Assembly: GCF_021107415.1 (NCBI RefSeq)
Contig: NZ_JAIOSW010000242.1
Location: 1 to 29,606 of the forward strand
DNA length: 29,606 nucleotides
Source: Desulfobacula sp.
GTDB lineage: Bacteria > Desulfobacterota > Desulfobacteria > Desulfobacterales > Desulfobacteraceae
Direction of reading: 5' to 3'
How positions within the stretch are numbered: position 1 is the first letter of the stretch; every line of letters starts with the position of its first letter. A program made the translations under genes and the position numbers. Shown here in pieces: positions 1 through 6,801 of this stretch. The notes beneath the pieces are model-generated. The model worked only from the letters and a program-made list of their open reading frames with translations. It was not told the DNA's origin and did no database searches.

Positions 1-489
1 ACTTTAAATGGCTTATTTATTAAAAAATGCTACCCAAACCAAACAGTTCAAAATCTTGACAATCAAATAATAGCTAAATTAAACGGCAAAGAATTTGAAT
101 TAAATTCTAGTAGGGTATCAGGAAAGAAAAATAAATATGAATTAGGCACAACTATTGAAGTAGAAAACCAATATTTATTAACAGCCTTTACCCACTTTGA
201 TGAAGAGAACAGAGCCTATCTTTCAAAGGGTGAATATTTACTTTGTTTAGATACATTATGGAAAGAAATAAATCGAATTTATGCACAAAGAGATGTTAGC
301 ATTCCACTATTGGGCTCAGGAATATCAAGAATAGGCAAAGACTTAACGCTTCAAGATTATTTAGACCAAATTCTTAACTCATTAAAATTATCAAATTTAG
401 ATAATGCTTACAACACTAAAATAAATATTATATTGCACGAAAGTGCAAAAAACGAAATCAACTTGTTTGAAATAAAATCAAAATTTTAA
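1..489 (+). CDS. Thoeris ThsA-type macro-domain protein, C-terminal part
   Basis: An open frame runs from the window edge to a TAA at 487-489, giving 162 residues with no start in view. The sequence resembles the macro-like domain of Thoeris ThsA proteins: a segment on reading ligand state (LLTAFTHFDEENRAYL), then SIPLLGSGISRIG, the glycine-rich loop expected to bind an ADP-ribose-type ligand, and a C-terminal strand INIILHES. In known Thoeris systems a TIR protein makes a nucleotide signal on phage infection and ThsA senses it and kills or arrests the cell. Type II ThsA proteins carry N-terminal membrane helices before the macro domain; that part would lie outside the window. The next gene, 11 bases downstream, is a TIR protein, which supports the pairing. 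The family call is from pattern recognition. Confidence 0.6.
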   Translation, partial: TLNGLFIKKCYPNQTVQNLDNQIIAKLNGKEFELNSSRVSGKKNKYELGTTIEVENQYLLTAFTHFDEENRAYLSKGEYLLCLDTLWKEINRIYAQRDVSIPLLGSGISRIGKDLTLQDYLDQILNSLKLSNLDNAYNTKINIILHESAKNEINLFEIKSKF

Positions 490-500
490 AGGAGATAATT

Positions 501-1070
501 ATGGCTAACAGAACAGGTAATTACAGTGCATTTTATGTGAAAGAACCTTTTAAACAAACAAATTTAGGAGCTAAAATAGCAAAAGATTTTGTATACTACA
601 ATACATTGAGGATGTGGAAAGGTAAAGACGCTTCTTTCCCATTTGTTGACTCTCATATGAAAAATTATAATGTTAGAGATGGTAGTGATTGGGAAACTAC
701 ATTAAAACCAAGGTTAAGGGATCGGTTGAATAAATCTAAAAACATAATTTTATTTTTGAGTTCTAATACAAGTAATTCACAAGCACTTAGAGAAGAGATA
801 GATTTTGGTATTAATAATAATGAGTTGCCAATTATTGTAATTTATCCTGAATACAAAGAAAAAAGCGATATAATAAATTGTGATTCCAAAACGTTTAAAA
901 AGCAAATCAAAGACTTGTGGGATAAACTGCCAATCTTTAGAGATTCAATGAGTGAAGTTCCGACAATACATATACCGAACAATAAAGCATTAATTGAAAA
1001 AACATTAAAGGATTCTGATTTTAATGTAGCAACTAAAAAAGAGCCTGGAAGATCATATTATCCTTGTTAG
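501..1070 (+). CDS. Thoeris ThsB-like TIR-domain protein
   Basis: A 189-residue protein whose ATG is preceded by a good ribosome site (AAGGAG at 488-493). It resembles the MTH538/DUF1863 TIR-like family used as ThsB in Thoeris defence. Visible elements are an N-terminal strand with GNYSAFYV, a central KNIILFLSSNTSNSQALREEI block with the glutamates near residues 98-99 where TIR NADases place their catalytic Glu, and a PIIVIYPEY strand. It would be cytosolic and, by family knowledge, convert NAD+ into a signal for the macro-domain partner encoded just upstream. The two genes are probably co-transcribed. Base composition is strongly AT-rich compared with the metabolic operons further right, consistent with transfer. 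An attC-like site follows 38 bases after the stop. Whether it is Thoeris rather than another TIR system depends on the truncated upstream gene. Confidence 0.65.
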   Translation: MANRTGNYSAFYVKEPFKQTNLGAKIAKDFVYYNTLRMWKGKDASFPFVDSHMKNYNVRDGSDWETTLKPRLRDRLNKSKNIILFLSSNTSNSQALREEIDFGINNNELPIIVIYPEYKEKSDIINCDSKTFKKQIKDLWDKLPIFRDSMSEVPTIHIPNNKALIEKTLKDSDFNVATKKEPGRSYYPC

Positions 1071-1107
1071 CCCTATACTCACCGTTGAAAAGTAAGGATA
1101 TGAAAAC

Positions 1108-1179
1108 AGATAACAAATCACTGCACTGGATTTTTATTCCGCTGCGCTCCATAAAAACCAGTGAGTTCAAGCGTTCGTG
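1108..1179. other. attC-like recombination site 1
   Basis: It begins with GATAAC (1109-1114) and ends with GCGTTCG (1171-1177), the AAC...GTT arrangement of attC R'' and R' boxes. Between them, CACTGG pairs with CCAGTG and TTTTTAT pairs with ATAAAAA, with one unpaired A on one arm, as expected of an extrahelical base. The loop is TCCGCTGCGCTCC. It lies between the TIR gene and the next gene. Confidence 0.55.
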
Positions 1180-1220
1180 CCGCTCCGCGGCACGAATGCG
1201 TGACAATAAAAAGCCTGGCT

Positions 1221-1799
1221 ATGTCAAAGAAAAAGCCAAAAAATAGATCTCGGCAAAGCAGAAAGCCTCGAGCTAAAAAATCTAAGGCTCGGACTATAAA
1301 CAAAAGGAACCAAACCGTTTCAAAATCAATAGCATTTTCAAAAAAACTATTTGGGTCTATTTTGTCTCTAATTGCCGTTGGGGGATTTTTATTCGCTGTC
1401 TGGCCGAGAATCTCGCTTTCTCCTGGAATTTCATTAGATTTACACAAGCCATTCGAAACTCCTTTTATAATAAGAAATGATGGTTATTTGCCACTCTGTG
1501 ACGTTAAATATTCATTGATTGCGGAAAGAATGGAGTTGATGGATGGCAGCACATTCACAGACAGTGGTGCCAATATGGGTAACGTGATAGAAAAACTCGA
1601 TCCAAATAAAAGTTCCGCCCTCTTTGTAAACAGAATATTTTCTATGCCTCCTAATAATGTTAAGAATGCAAGAATATATATTCTGGTGACCTATAAACCA
1701 TATTTAGTACCATTTACATTTTCTGAACGCATTAGATTCAAGACGAAAATAAATGTTAGCCGAGAATATATTTGGTATGAATACTATGATAACAAATAA
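1221..1799 (+). CDS. Unknown cassette-borne membrane protein, one helix
   Basis: I do not recognise this family. The ATG at 1221 gives 192 residues; an in-frame ATG at 1161 lies within the preceding attC-like site and is unlikely to be used. The N-terminus (about residues 2-40) is very basic, rich in Lys and Arg. One hydrophobic helix follows (around residues 48-65), and then a roughly 125-residue soluble domain with alternating strands, suggesting a protein with a cytoplasmic basic tail and an exported beta-rich domain. The gene fills almost the whole interval between two attC-like sites, so it is the sole gene of its cassette. Function cannot be assigned; nucleic-acid contact by the basic tail is only a possibility. 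Confidence 0.65.
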   Translation: MSKKKPKNRSRQSRKPRAKKSKARTINKRNQTVSKSIAFSKKLFGSILSLIAVGGFLFAVWPRISLSPGISLDLHKPFETPFIIRNDGYLPLCDVKYSLIAERMELMDGSTFTDSGANMGNVIEKLDPNKSSALFVNRIFSMPPNNVKNARIYILVTYKPYLVPFTFSERIRFKTKINVSREYIWYEYYDNK

Positions 1800-1802
1800 T
1801 AT

Positions 1803-1871
1803 CGCATAACCATTTGCTGCACTCGATTCGGGCCAAAAAGCGGCCCGAACCGAGTGAGCAATTCGTTCGCA
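1803..1871. other. attC-like recombination site 2
   Basis: CGCATAAC (1803-1810) and TTCGTTCG (1862-1869) form the outer boxes. Inside, TTCGGGCC pairs with GGCCCGAA around loop AAAAAGC. CACTCG then pairs with CGAGTG across an A/C mismatch, and TTGCT pairs with AGCAA leaving one extra G. Unpaired bases at fixed places in an imperfect hairpin are the hallmark of attC. It sits three bases after the preceding stop codon. Confidence 0.6.
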
Positions 1872-1877
1872 TAAAAA

Positions 1878-1905
1878 TTGTAATTTGGAAAATTTCTGTT
1901 ATAAT
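1878..1905 (+). promoter_or_regulatory. Sigma-70 promoter of the DUF4160 cassette
   Basis: TTGTAA (1878-1883), 16 bases, then a perfect TATAAT (1900-1905), about 30 bases before the DUF4160 start. It lies just inside the new cassette, after attC-like site 2, so this cassette appears to carry its own promoter. Confidence 0.5.
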
Positions 1906-1936
1906 ACATTGAGACATAAAAAATGGAGAATTCAGA

Positions 1937-2197
1937 ATGCCAGAAATATGTAGATTTTTTGGAATAATAATAAGGATGTATTATGATGAGCATAATCCAC
2001 CACATCTTCATGCTGAATATCAAGGTGCAAAAGCTACCTTTGATTTCCAAGGGAACATGCTTAAAGGCAATTTAAATTCAAGAACAGCCGTAAAACTTGT
2101 TCGGAGCTGGATTGATTTACATACCAAAGAACTTGAAATGGCATGGGATGCTGCAAGGAATTACCAAGAAATTAATAAAATTGACCCTTTAGATTAA
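1937..2197 (+). CDS. DUF4160 family protein
   Basis: An 86-residue protein matching DUF4160: the N-terminal block [29 protein letters not shown] is the family signature, with the HNPPHLHA histidines near residues 18-25. These proteins commonly pair with a DUF2442 protein, as here (11 bases to the next start), and the pair is frequent in integron cassettes and other mobile DNA. A toxin-antitoxin-like role has been suggested from this context but no biochemical activity is established that I know of. It has its own predicted promoter and is probably co-transcribed with the next gene. Confidence 0.87.
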   Translation: MPEICRFFGIIIRMYYDEHNPPHLHAEYQGAKATFDFQGNMLKGNLNSRTAVKLVRSWIDLHTKELEMAWDAARNYQEINKIDPLD

Positions 2198-2208
2198 GGA
2201 GGGAGAAT

Positions 2209-2487
2209 ATGTGGAATATGAATGATGTAATCTTAATAAAATACAAAAATGATTATGTGTTCCATATTCGTTTTGATAACAATACTTCAGGGGACATTGA
2301 CTTTTCGCCTTACCTCAATAAAGGACCTGTATTTTCATCCCTCAAAGATTTGAATATCTTTAAAAAAGCATTTATTGAAGGTGGCACAATTGCTTGGCCT
2401 AATGGTGCTGACATAGCTCCTGAGAGCTTATATGAAAAATGCGAACAAATCGCTGGAGAGGATCGGGGGCTACTGAGTGACTCTTGA
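2209..2487 (+). CDS. DUF2442 family protein
   Basis: A 92-residue protein with the DUF2442 pattern: a first strand about how residues are used ([18 protein letters not shown]), a [12 protein letters not shown] motif, and the C-terminal [17 protein letters not shown] motif, which is highly typical of the family. An AGGAGG ribosome site lies 6 bases ahead of its ATG. It is the usual partner of DUF4160. The residues after [14 protein letters not shown] run slightly longer than in typical members and end right before the next attC-like site, so the tail may be cassette-specific. No molecular function is known; an antitoxin-like or regulatory role is only a guess. Confidence 0.87.
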   Translation: MWNMNDVILIKYKNDYVFHIRFDNNTSGDIDFSPYLNKGPVFSSLKDLNIFKKAFIEGGTIAWPNGADIAPESLYEKCEQIAGEDRGLLSDS

Positions 2488-2497
2488 AGGCTTTGGC

Positions 2498-2567
2498 TTT
2501 AACATAAATTTTAACTTTGCAGAGGTTGTCGGCATAAAGCCCCCGACCTCTCAGCTTTGCGTTCGCT
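2498..2567. other. attC-like recombination site 3
   Basis: TTTAAC (2498-2503; a second TTAAC lies at 2511-2515) and TTGCGTTCG (2557-2565) form the outer boxes. AGAGGT and TCGG on one side face CCGACCTCT on the other, with an extra TG on one arm, around loop CATAAAGCC. It is weaker than the two previous sites but sits at the same place relative to its gene pair. Confidence 0.5.
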
Positions 2568-2586
2568 CTCCAATACCATCTCAATC

Positions 2587-2615
2587 TTGACATTACTAAC
2601 ATGAGTGTGTATGAT
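2587..2615 (+). promoter_or_regulatory. hicAB promoter
   Basis: A near-perfect sigma-70 promoter: TTGACA (2587-2592), exactly 17 bases, TATGAT (2610-2615). The expected transcription start is about 2621-2623, essentially on the hicA ATG at 2623, so the mRNA may be leaderless or nearly so. The promoter lies inside the cassette right after attC-like site 3. Confidence 0.7.
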
Positions 2616-2620
2616 ACACA
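2606..2620. promoter_or_regulatory. Probable HicB operator palindrome
   Basis: TGTGTAT-G-ATACACA is a perfect 15-base palindrome that covers the -10 box. HicB encoded here has a ribbon-helix-helix C-terminus, a fold that binds such palindromes, so it probably represses its own promoter here (inference). Confidence 0.6.
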
Positions 2621-2622
2621 TC

Positions 2623-2811
2623 ATGAAGAGCCGGGATATTATAAAGAAGCTAAAAGATGATGGGTGGGTTCTTCACCATACAAAAGGAGATCATCATCAA
2701 TTCAAACATCCAAAAAAGCAAGGGAAGGTTACTGTTCCACATCCCCAAAAGGATATTCCTGTTGGAACCTTACGTAACATTTTTCGGCAGGCCGGATGGA
2801 ATTGGAGGTAA
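2623..2811 (+). CDS. hicA: HicA mRNA-interferase toxin
   Basis: A 62-residue protein, the normal HicA length. HicA toxins have a small double-stranded-RNA-binding-like fold and cut mRNA in a translation-independent way using a conserved histidine. Here the motif is GDHHQF, with His24 the likely catalytic residue, followed by HPKKQGKVTVPHP and the C-terminal GTLRNIFRQAGW typical of the family. Frames starting at GTG 2605 or ATG 2611 are rejected: these codons lie in or before the -10 box, and MKSRDIIKKL at 2623 is the usual N-terminus. No ribosome site precedes 2623, in line with a leaderless start. It is followed after 3 bases by hicB. Confidence 0.92.
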   Translation: MKSRDIIKKLKDDGWVLHHTKGDHHQFKHPKKQGKVTVPHPQKDIPVGTLRNIFRQAGWNWR

Positions 2812-2814
2812 ATT

Positions 2815-3216
2815 ATGCAATACCCAATAGTTATACACAAAGATTCAGACTCTGATTATGGAGTCACTTTTCCAGATATTCCTGGGTGTTTTTCAGCCGG
2901 CTCAACAATTGAAGAAGCAATAAATATGGCTCAAGAAGCAGCCGAATGTCATATTGAAGGTATGCTTATTGATCTTGAACCAATTCCTACACCATCAAAT
3001 ATTGATATACATAAAACAAATTCAGATTATAAAAAAGGTCTTTGGGCTCTCATTGAGGTTGATATAAGTAAGCTTTCCTTAAAATCAAAACGAATAAATA
3101 TTACGATGCCTGAAAGATTGGTAAGGGTAGTTGATCAATACGCAAATAAATATGGCTCAAGTAGATCAGGACTTTTAGCTCAAGCTGTTACTGAGTATAT
3201 GACAACACATCAATAA
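2815..3216 (+). CDS. hicB: HicB antitoxin
   Basis: A 133-residue protein with the two-domain HicB plan. Residues 1-75 form the HicB-like fold, with YPIVIHKDSDSDYGVTFPDI near the start and PGCFSAGSTIEEAI; this part binds and blocks HicA. Residues about 93-133 (ITMPERLVRVVDQYANKYG, SRSGLLAQAV) form a ribbon-helix-helix DNA-binding domain. A GGAGG ribosome site at the end of hicA precedes the ATG. The hicA-hicB order is usual, and the palindrome over the -10 box upstream is the likely target for autoregulation. Confidence 0.93.
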   Translation: MQYPIVIHKDSDSDYGVTFPDIPGCFSAGSTIEEAINMAQEAAECHIEGMLIDLEPIPTPSNIDIHKTNSDYKKGLWALIEVDISKLSLKSKRINITMPERLVRVVDQYANKYGSSRSGLLAQAVTEYMTTHQ

Positions 3217-3323
3217 AATTTGAGCGAATCTTCGCACACCGATTTCACCCACGCCATGATACTGATAAGGGTGCAGTAGACAGTATTAGAAAATGGTTAA
3301 AAGAAAATGAGGTGTTACCATGA
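3216..3323 (+). pseudogene. Unrecognised coding remnant, C-terminal end
   Basis: A frame without a credible start codon reads KFERIFAHRFHPRHDTDKG, then AVDSIRKWLKENEVLP, before a TGA at 3321-3323. The stop overlaps the ATG of the next fragment as ATGA, the overlap of translationally coupled genes, so this is probably the tail of the first gene of a lost two-gene module. I do not recognise the protein. Its 5' part appears to have been removed when hicAB arrived or by later deletion. Confidence 0.35.
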
Positions 3324-3496
3324 TGAATTTAATGAAAATTAATAATATTAATGCTGTGATCAAGTATGACCCCGAGATTGAAATGTTCAGAGGTGAATTC
3401 GTTGAATTAAATGGAGGTGCAGATTTTTATGCTAAGGATATTGAAAGTTTAAATCAATGGATCGTAGATACTTTAGAACATGCTGCTCATATTTAA
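3320..3496 (+). pseudogene. HicB-family fragment
   Basis: A 58-codon frame (ATG 3320) reading INNINAVIKYDPEIEMFRGE, then FVELNGGADFYAKDIESL, matches the N-terminal domain of a HicB-family antitoxin unrelated in sequence to the intact HicB upstream. Family members normally continue for another 50 or so residues with a helical DNA-binding tail. Here the frame drifts into NQWIVDTLEHAAHI and stops, so the protein is truncated. The 4-base overlap with the preceding remnant suggests the relic of a second toxin-antitoxin unit. Confidence 0.5.
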
Positions 3497-3499
3497 TTA

Positions 3500-4385
3500 T
3501 CTTGACTGCTGGGACAAGGAACTTGATCGGATACCAGGTGGATCTTCCAGTGGTTCCGCCTCAGCAGTAGCCTGTGAGTTGGCAGATTTTTCTATTGGGA
3601 CCGATTCTGGCGGATCGATACGTGTCCCCGCAAGCTTTTGCGGTATCTGGGGGATGAGGCCGACATTGCATCGTATTTCTGAAGCAGGCGTATTGCCTTT
3701 TATGCCCAGTGTGAGCACCGTGGGTGCTTTCTCAAAAAATATTGAAACGCTTGAAAAAGTAATGCGCGTCCTTTTGCGCAGTTAAAAGAGGGAGCGTTCC
3801 AAGGTCAATAATGTTTTTTTACTAACAGATGCTTTTTCAATAGCAGATTCCCTTGTAAACGAGGCTGTAGAGAAAAGTATTTCACACCTGAAAAATTTTG
3901 ATGGTGTATTTATCTCATGGATCAGTATTAGCGACATAGTGGGTAGGGACTTTGATCTTAGCTCGTGCAATGAGCAGGCCCTTAGAAATTTACAAACAGC
4001 TGAATTCAAAAATACTGTCGGTGGATGGATAGAAGCTGTTAATCCCGAGTTGGGCCACAATTTTAAGGCTGCTTATCAGAATACACACAGCTTTGACCGC
4101 ACCGATCTTAATAAGACATTATATCTTTGTGAAACCTTGTTTGACAGAATTTCCACATTCACAAATTCAGGGGATTTGTTTTGTTACCCGACCACCCCAA
4201 CTGTTGCCCCGTACAAGGGATCTTTATCCAATCTGGATTGTATTATGGATTTTTATAATAGAACGATGGCCATCAGTTCCTTCGCAGGTCTGGGACGCTT
4301 ACCGGAAATCTCGATTCCTGTTGCAGACATTGAAAATGCTGACGGCAAGCCGCAGATGTTATCGATGACACGCCGCAGCGATTAG
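3500..4385 (+). pseudogene. Amidase-signature family pseudogene
   Basis: The amidase signature is clear: IPGGSSSGSASAVA followed by DFSIGTDSGGSIRVPASFCG. These hold the cis-Ser and nucleophile Ser of the Ser-cisSer-Lys triad. The N-terminal region with the catalytic Lys is missing. An in-frame TAA at 3783-3785 interrupts the gene, after which the same frame goes on with amidase-like sequence (NNVFLLTDAFSIADSLVNEA ... FCYPTTPTVAPYKG ... SSFAGLGRLPEISIPVA). The usual C-terminal block after the GKP motif is replaced by MTRRSD and a stop, indicating a further change there. The family hydrolyses amide bonds; AtzE- or AtzF-like members are closest in feel but assignment is loose. It probably marks the old chromosomal gene into which the left-hand accessory DNA was inserted. 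Confidence 0.85.
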
Positions 4386-4438
4386 ATGCCCATCTATCAA
4401 ACTGTGGTTGTTATAATTTTAAAAATCTGTTAGCACTT

Positions 4439-4466
4439 TTGAAATTGACTATAACCCCGATACAAT
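4439..4466 (+). promoter_or_regulatory. Possible promoter for the glycosyltransferase
   Basis: TTGAAA (4439-4444), 16 bases, TACAAT (4461-4466). The expected start point near 4473 would leave almost no leader and would cut into the AGGAAG ribosome site at 4471-4476, so the match may be accidental. Confidence 0.3.
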
Positions 4467-4481
4467 AGACAGGAAGAAATT

Positions 4482-5567
4482 TTGAAAATCCTTTTTCTTG
4501 AACCGTTTTTCGGTGGGTCTCACAAAGACTTTGCCTTGGGTTTTAAGGCCCACTCCTGTCATGATGTGACGCTTATCACCCTTCCGGACCGATTCTGGAA
4601 ATGGCGCATGAGAGGGGCAGCCCTTTATTTTGTCAATCAAGTTAAAGATTTTTCAGTGTTTGACGCAATCATTGTAACCGATATGATGGATCTGACAGAT
4701 TTTTTATCTCTTGCAGGCTTTGATCTGTCTCCTGTATTGATGTATTTTCATGAAAATCAATTATCCTATCCATTGGCACCCAGTCAAAAATACGATTCCC
4801 ACTTAAGTTTTACCAATATTATTTCTGCCTTTGCAGCAGATAAGGTTTTATTTAATTCCAAATTCCATTTTAATGAATTTATCGGGGCAGCAAGCCGATT
4901 GATAAAACAGATGCCGGATTTCAAGCCCGAATGGATGATCGAACAAATCAGGGAAAAAACCCAGGTGGTTTATCCGGGATGCCGGTTTGAAACAGGTGTG
5001 ATTGATTTAAAGGAAAGGGAGTTGAAAAAGCCGTTGATCATATGGAACCACAGGTGGGAATATGATAAAAACCCGGAATTCTTTTTTGATGCTTTGGGTC
5101 GGTTAAAAGAAAAGAATATCCCTTTTTCCCTGGCAGTGCTGGGGGAAAAACTAAATAGATTTCCTGAGGTTTTTACCCAGGCACAGGAGCAATTTACGGA
5201 TGAGATAGTTGTTTACGGCTATGTTGAATCCCGAAACGAGTATGTGTCCTGGTTAAAAAAAGGAGCAATTGTCGTAAGCTGCGCCATTCAGGAGAATTTT
5301 GGCATTTCCGTTGTAGAGGCAGTCAGATTCGGTTGCATTCCTTTGTTGCCAGACCGATTGTCTTATCCCGAAATTATGCCTGAAGAAGTTCATTCCAGAA
5401 TTTTATATCAGACAAAAGAAGAATTGATAACAAAATTAGAAGATATACTGTTGAATTATCAAGCATATTTGCCGCTGCAAGAAATATTGTCCGTGGAGAT
5501 GGAACAATTTTCATGGAAAACCATAGTAAAACAGTATGATACGACTCTGAAAAACTTGAAAAGATAG
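4482..5567 (+). CDS. Glycosyltransferase, QTMAN/GTDC1 type (tRNA-queuosine)
   Basis: A 361-residue GT4-type glycosyltransferase. The N-terminal half carries the DUF3524 signature, MKILFLEPFFGGSHKDFA, and FHENQLSYP near residues 89-97. The C-terminal half is a Rossmann GT-B domain with the sugar-nucleotide block ENFGISVVEAVRFGCIPLLP (about residues 271-290), whose E-x7-E pattern is typical of retaining GT4 enzymes. Animal GTDC1 (QTMAN) adds mannose to queuosine in tRNA-Asp, and its bacterial homologues share this architecture. The bacterial activity here is inferred. The start is TTG at 4482 with AGGAAG 5 bases ahead; no in-frame ATG fits better. It stands alone, 75 bases before the Hdr operon. 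Confidence 0.83.
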   Translation: MKILFLEPFFGGSHKDFALGFKAHSCHDVTLITLPDRFWKWRMRGAALYFVNQVKDFSVFDAIIVTDMMDLTDFLSLAGFDLSPVLMYFHENQLSYPLAPSQKYDSHLSFTNIISAFAADKVLFNSKFHFNEFIGAASRLIKQMPDFKPEWMIEQIREKTQVVYPGCRFETGVIDLKERELKKPLIIWNHRWEYDKNPEFFFDALGRLKEKNIPFSLAVLGEKLNRFPEVFTQAQEQFTDEIVVYGYVESRNEYVSWLKKGAIVVSCAIQENFGISVVEAVRFGCIPLLPDRLSYPEIMPEEVHSRILYQTKEELITKLEDILLNYQAYLPLQEILSVEMEQFSWKTIVKQYDTTLKNLKR

Positions 5568-5569
5568 TC

Positions 5570-5598
5570 TTGACTTAAAAAAATTTTGCCTTTACAGT
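5570..5598 (+). promoter_or_regulatory. Possible promoter of the hdr-fdh operon
   Basis: TTGACT (5570-5575), 17 bases, TACAGT (5593-5598), in an AT-rich stretch 45 bases ahead of the first gene of the operon. The -35 box is good and the -10 box moderate. No other promoter candidate is visible between the glycosyltransferase and the operon. Confidence 0.4.
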
Positions 5599-5642
5599 AA
5601 AATTTTTTATTTATTTATATATGAATATTTGGGTTAAATAAT

Positions 5643-6758
5643 ATGCAGCTTTCAAAACAACAAATTGATTATTGTATGGAGTGCGGGGTTTGTACCGGCA
5701 GTTGCCCTGTTGCCATGGAACTTGAAGGCTTTTCACCGCGTCAGATGATTAAAAGAATGCTGGGTGAACCTGAAGGTAATGTTCTTCAAAGTAAGGATGT
5801 GTGGGCCTGCCTCTCCTGTTCAAGATGTTCTGACAGGTGTCCGGTGGAAATCGACTTTCCTGCATTTATCCGTGCCTACCGTAAAAAAGCAAGACAGGAA
5901 GGGAACCTGCCTAAATTGAGCCATCACGGCATGTTTCATACCATTACCAACATCCAGGCCAGGGGTGTGCAGCAGGACAGGATTGAATGGGCAAAAAAGG
6001 CGGGGAAGATTTCAGAAAAAGGGGATTATTTTTATTTTACCGGCTGTATCACTTACTATGATGTTGCCTTTCAATATCTTGATCTGAAGATGATCGAATC
6101 CGCTAAGAGCAATCTCATGCTTTTAAATAAAATGGGTATTGAGCCTGTGATCAGCAATGATGAGGTTTGCTGCGGGCATGATGCATTTTGGTCTGGCGAT
6201 GATGATACCTTTCTGACCCTTGCAGAAAAGAATATTGAAACCATTGCGGCAACCGGCGCAAAAAAAGTTATATTCGGCTGTCCCGAAGGATATTCCATGT
6301 TCAGGGAAGCCTATACGGAAAAGTTTGGCCCTTTACCGTTTGACATCGTTCATATCACTGAGTTTCTGGCAAAGGAACTTCCCAATACAGATGTCCTTTT
6401 TAAGAAGGGTGAAAAGAAAATAGTTACTTTCCAAGATCCCTGCCGTTTAGGAAGGCGGTCTGGAATTTATGACGCACCAAGAGACTTGATCGGCCTTGTT
6501 TCGGGAACCAGTCTTTCGGAAATGGAGCACAATCGGGAGAATGCTGTCTGCTGTGGAACAACTGCATGGATGGAGTGTTCAACCTGCTCAAAGGTCATGC
6601 AGATTCAACGGCTCAAAGAGGCAGAGACCGTCGGTGCCGAGGCAATTATTACGGCATGTCCTAAATGTCAGATTCATTTGACATGTGCAAAGAAAAACAC
6701 AGACCATGATATTGATATCATAGACCTTGTATCCTGGCTTGCTGCAAATATTGAGTAA
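5643..6758 (+). CDS. HdrD-like (fused HdrC/HdrB) iron-sulfur protein
   Basis: A 371-residue cytosolic protein. Residues 1-70 are HdrC-like with two [4Fe-4S] motifs (Cys11, 14, 17, 21 and Cys56, 59, 62, 66). The rest is HdrB-like with two CCG (cysteine-rich) domains. The second (from FQDPCRLGRR, with AVCCGTTAWM and ACPKC) is complete. The first has EVCCGHD but CPEG where CxxC is expected, so it lacks the last cysteine. In heterodisulfide reductases CCG domains hold the non-cubane clusters that reduce a disulfide. This subunit therefore probably passes electrons from HdrA to a thiol/disulfide or other terminal acceptor. It is first in the operon, 43 bases before the fused hdrA. The ribosome site (GGG at 5631) is weak. 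No membrane segment is present, unlike HdrDE. Confidence 0.9.
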   Translation: MQLSKQQIDYCMECGVCTGSCPVAMELEGFSPRQMIKRMLGEPEGNVLQSKDVWACLSCSRCSDRCPVEIDFPAFIRAYRKKARQEGNLPKLSHHGMFHTITNIQARGVQQDRIEWAKKAGKISEKGDYFYFTGCITYYDVAFQYLDLKMIESAKSNLMLLNKMGIEPVISNDEVCCGHDAFWSGDDDTFLTLAEKNIETIAATGAKKVIFGCPEGYSMFREAYTEKFGPLPFDIVHITEFLAKELPNTDVLFKKGEKKIVTFQDPCRLGRRSGIYDAPRDLIGLVSGTSLSEMEHNRENAVCCGTTAWMECSTCSKVMQIQRLKEAETVGAEAIITACPKCQIHLTCAKKNTDHDIDIIDLVSWLAANIE

Positions 6759-6801
6759 AGGCAGGACTATACAGGTCTTATATAAGAATTGGAGTTAATC
6801 A

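Noticed and set aside
1161..1220. ATG 1161 as the start of the membrane protein
   Set aside because: It lies within the attC-like site and would add residues encoded by site arms; ATG 1221 is a natural start.
2605..2622. GTG 2605 or ATG 2611 as the start of hicA
   Set aside because: Both codons lie before or in the -10 box of the promoter, so they would not be in the mRNA.
2596..3216. A fourth attC-like site right after hicB
   Set aside because: No AAC...GTT pair with a fitting hairpin was found after 3216, so the end of that cassette cannot be placed.
1..3500. A CRISPR array or insertion sequence in the accessory region
   Set aside because: No regularly spaced direct repeats and no transposase or terminal inverted repeats were seen.
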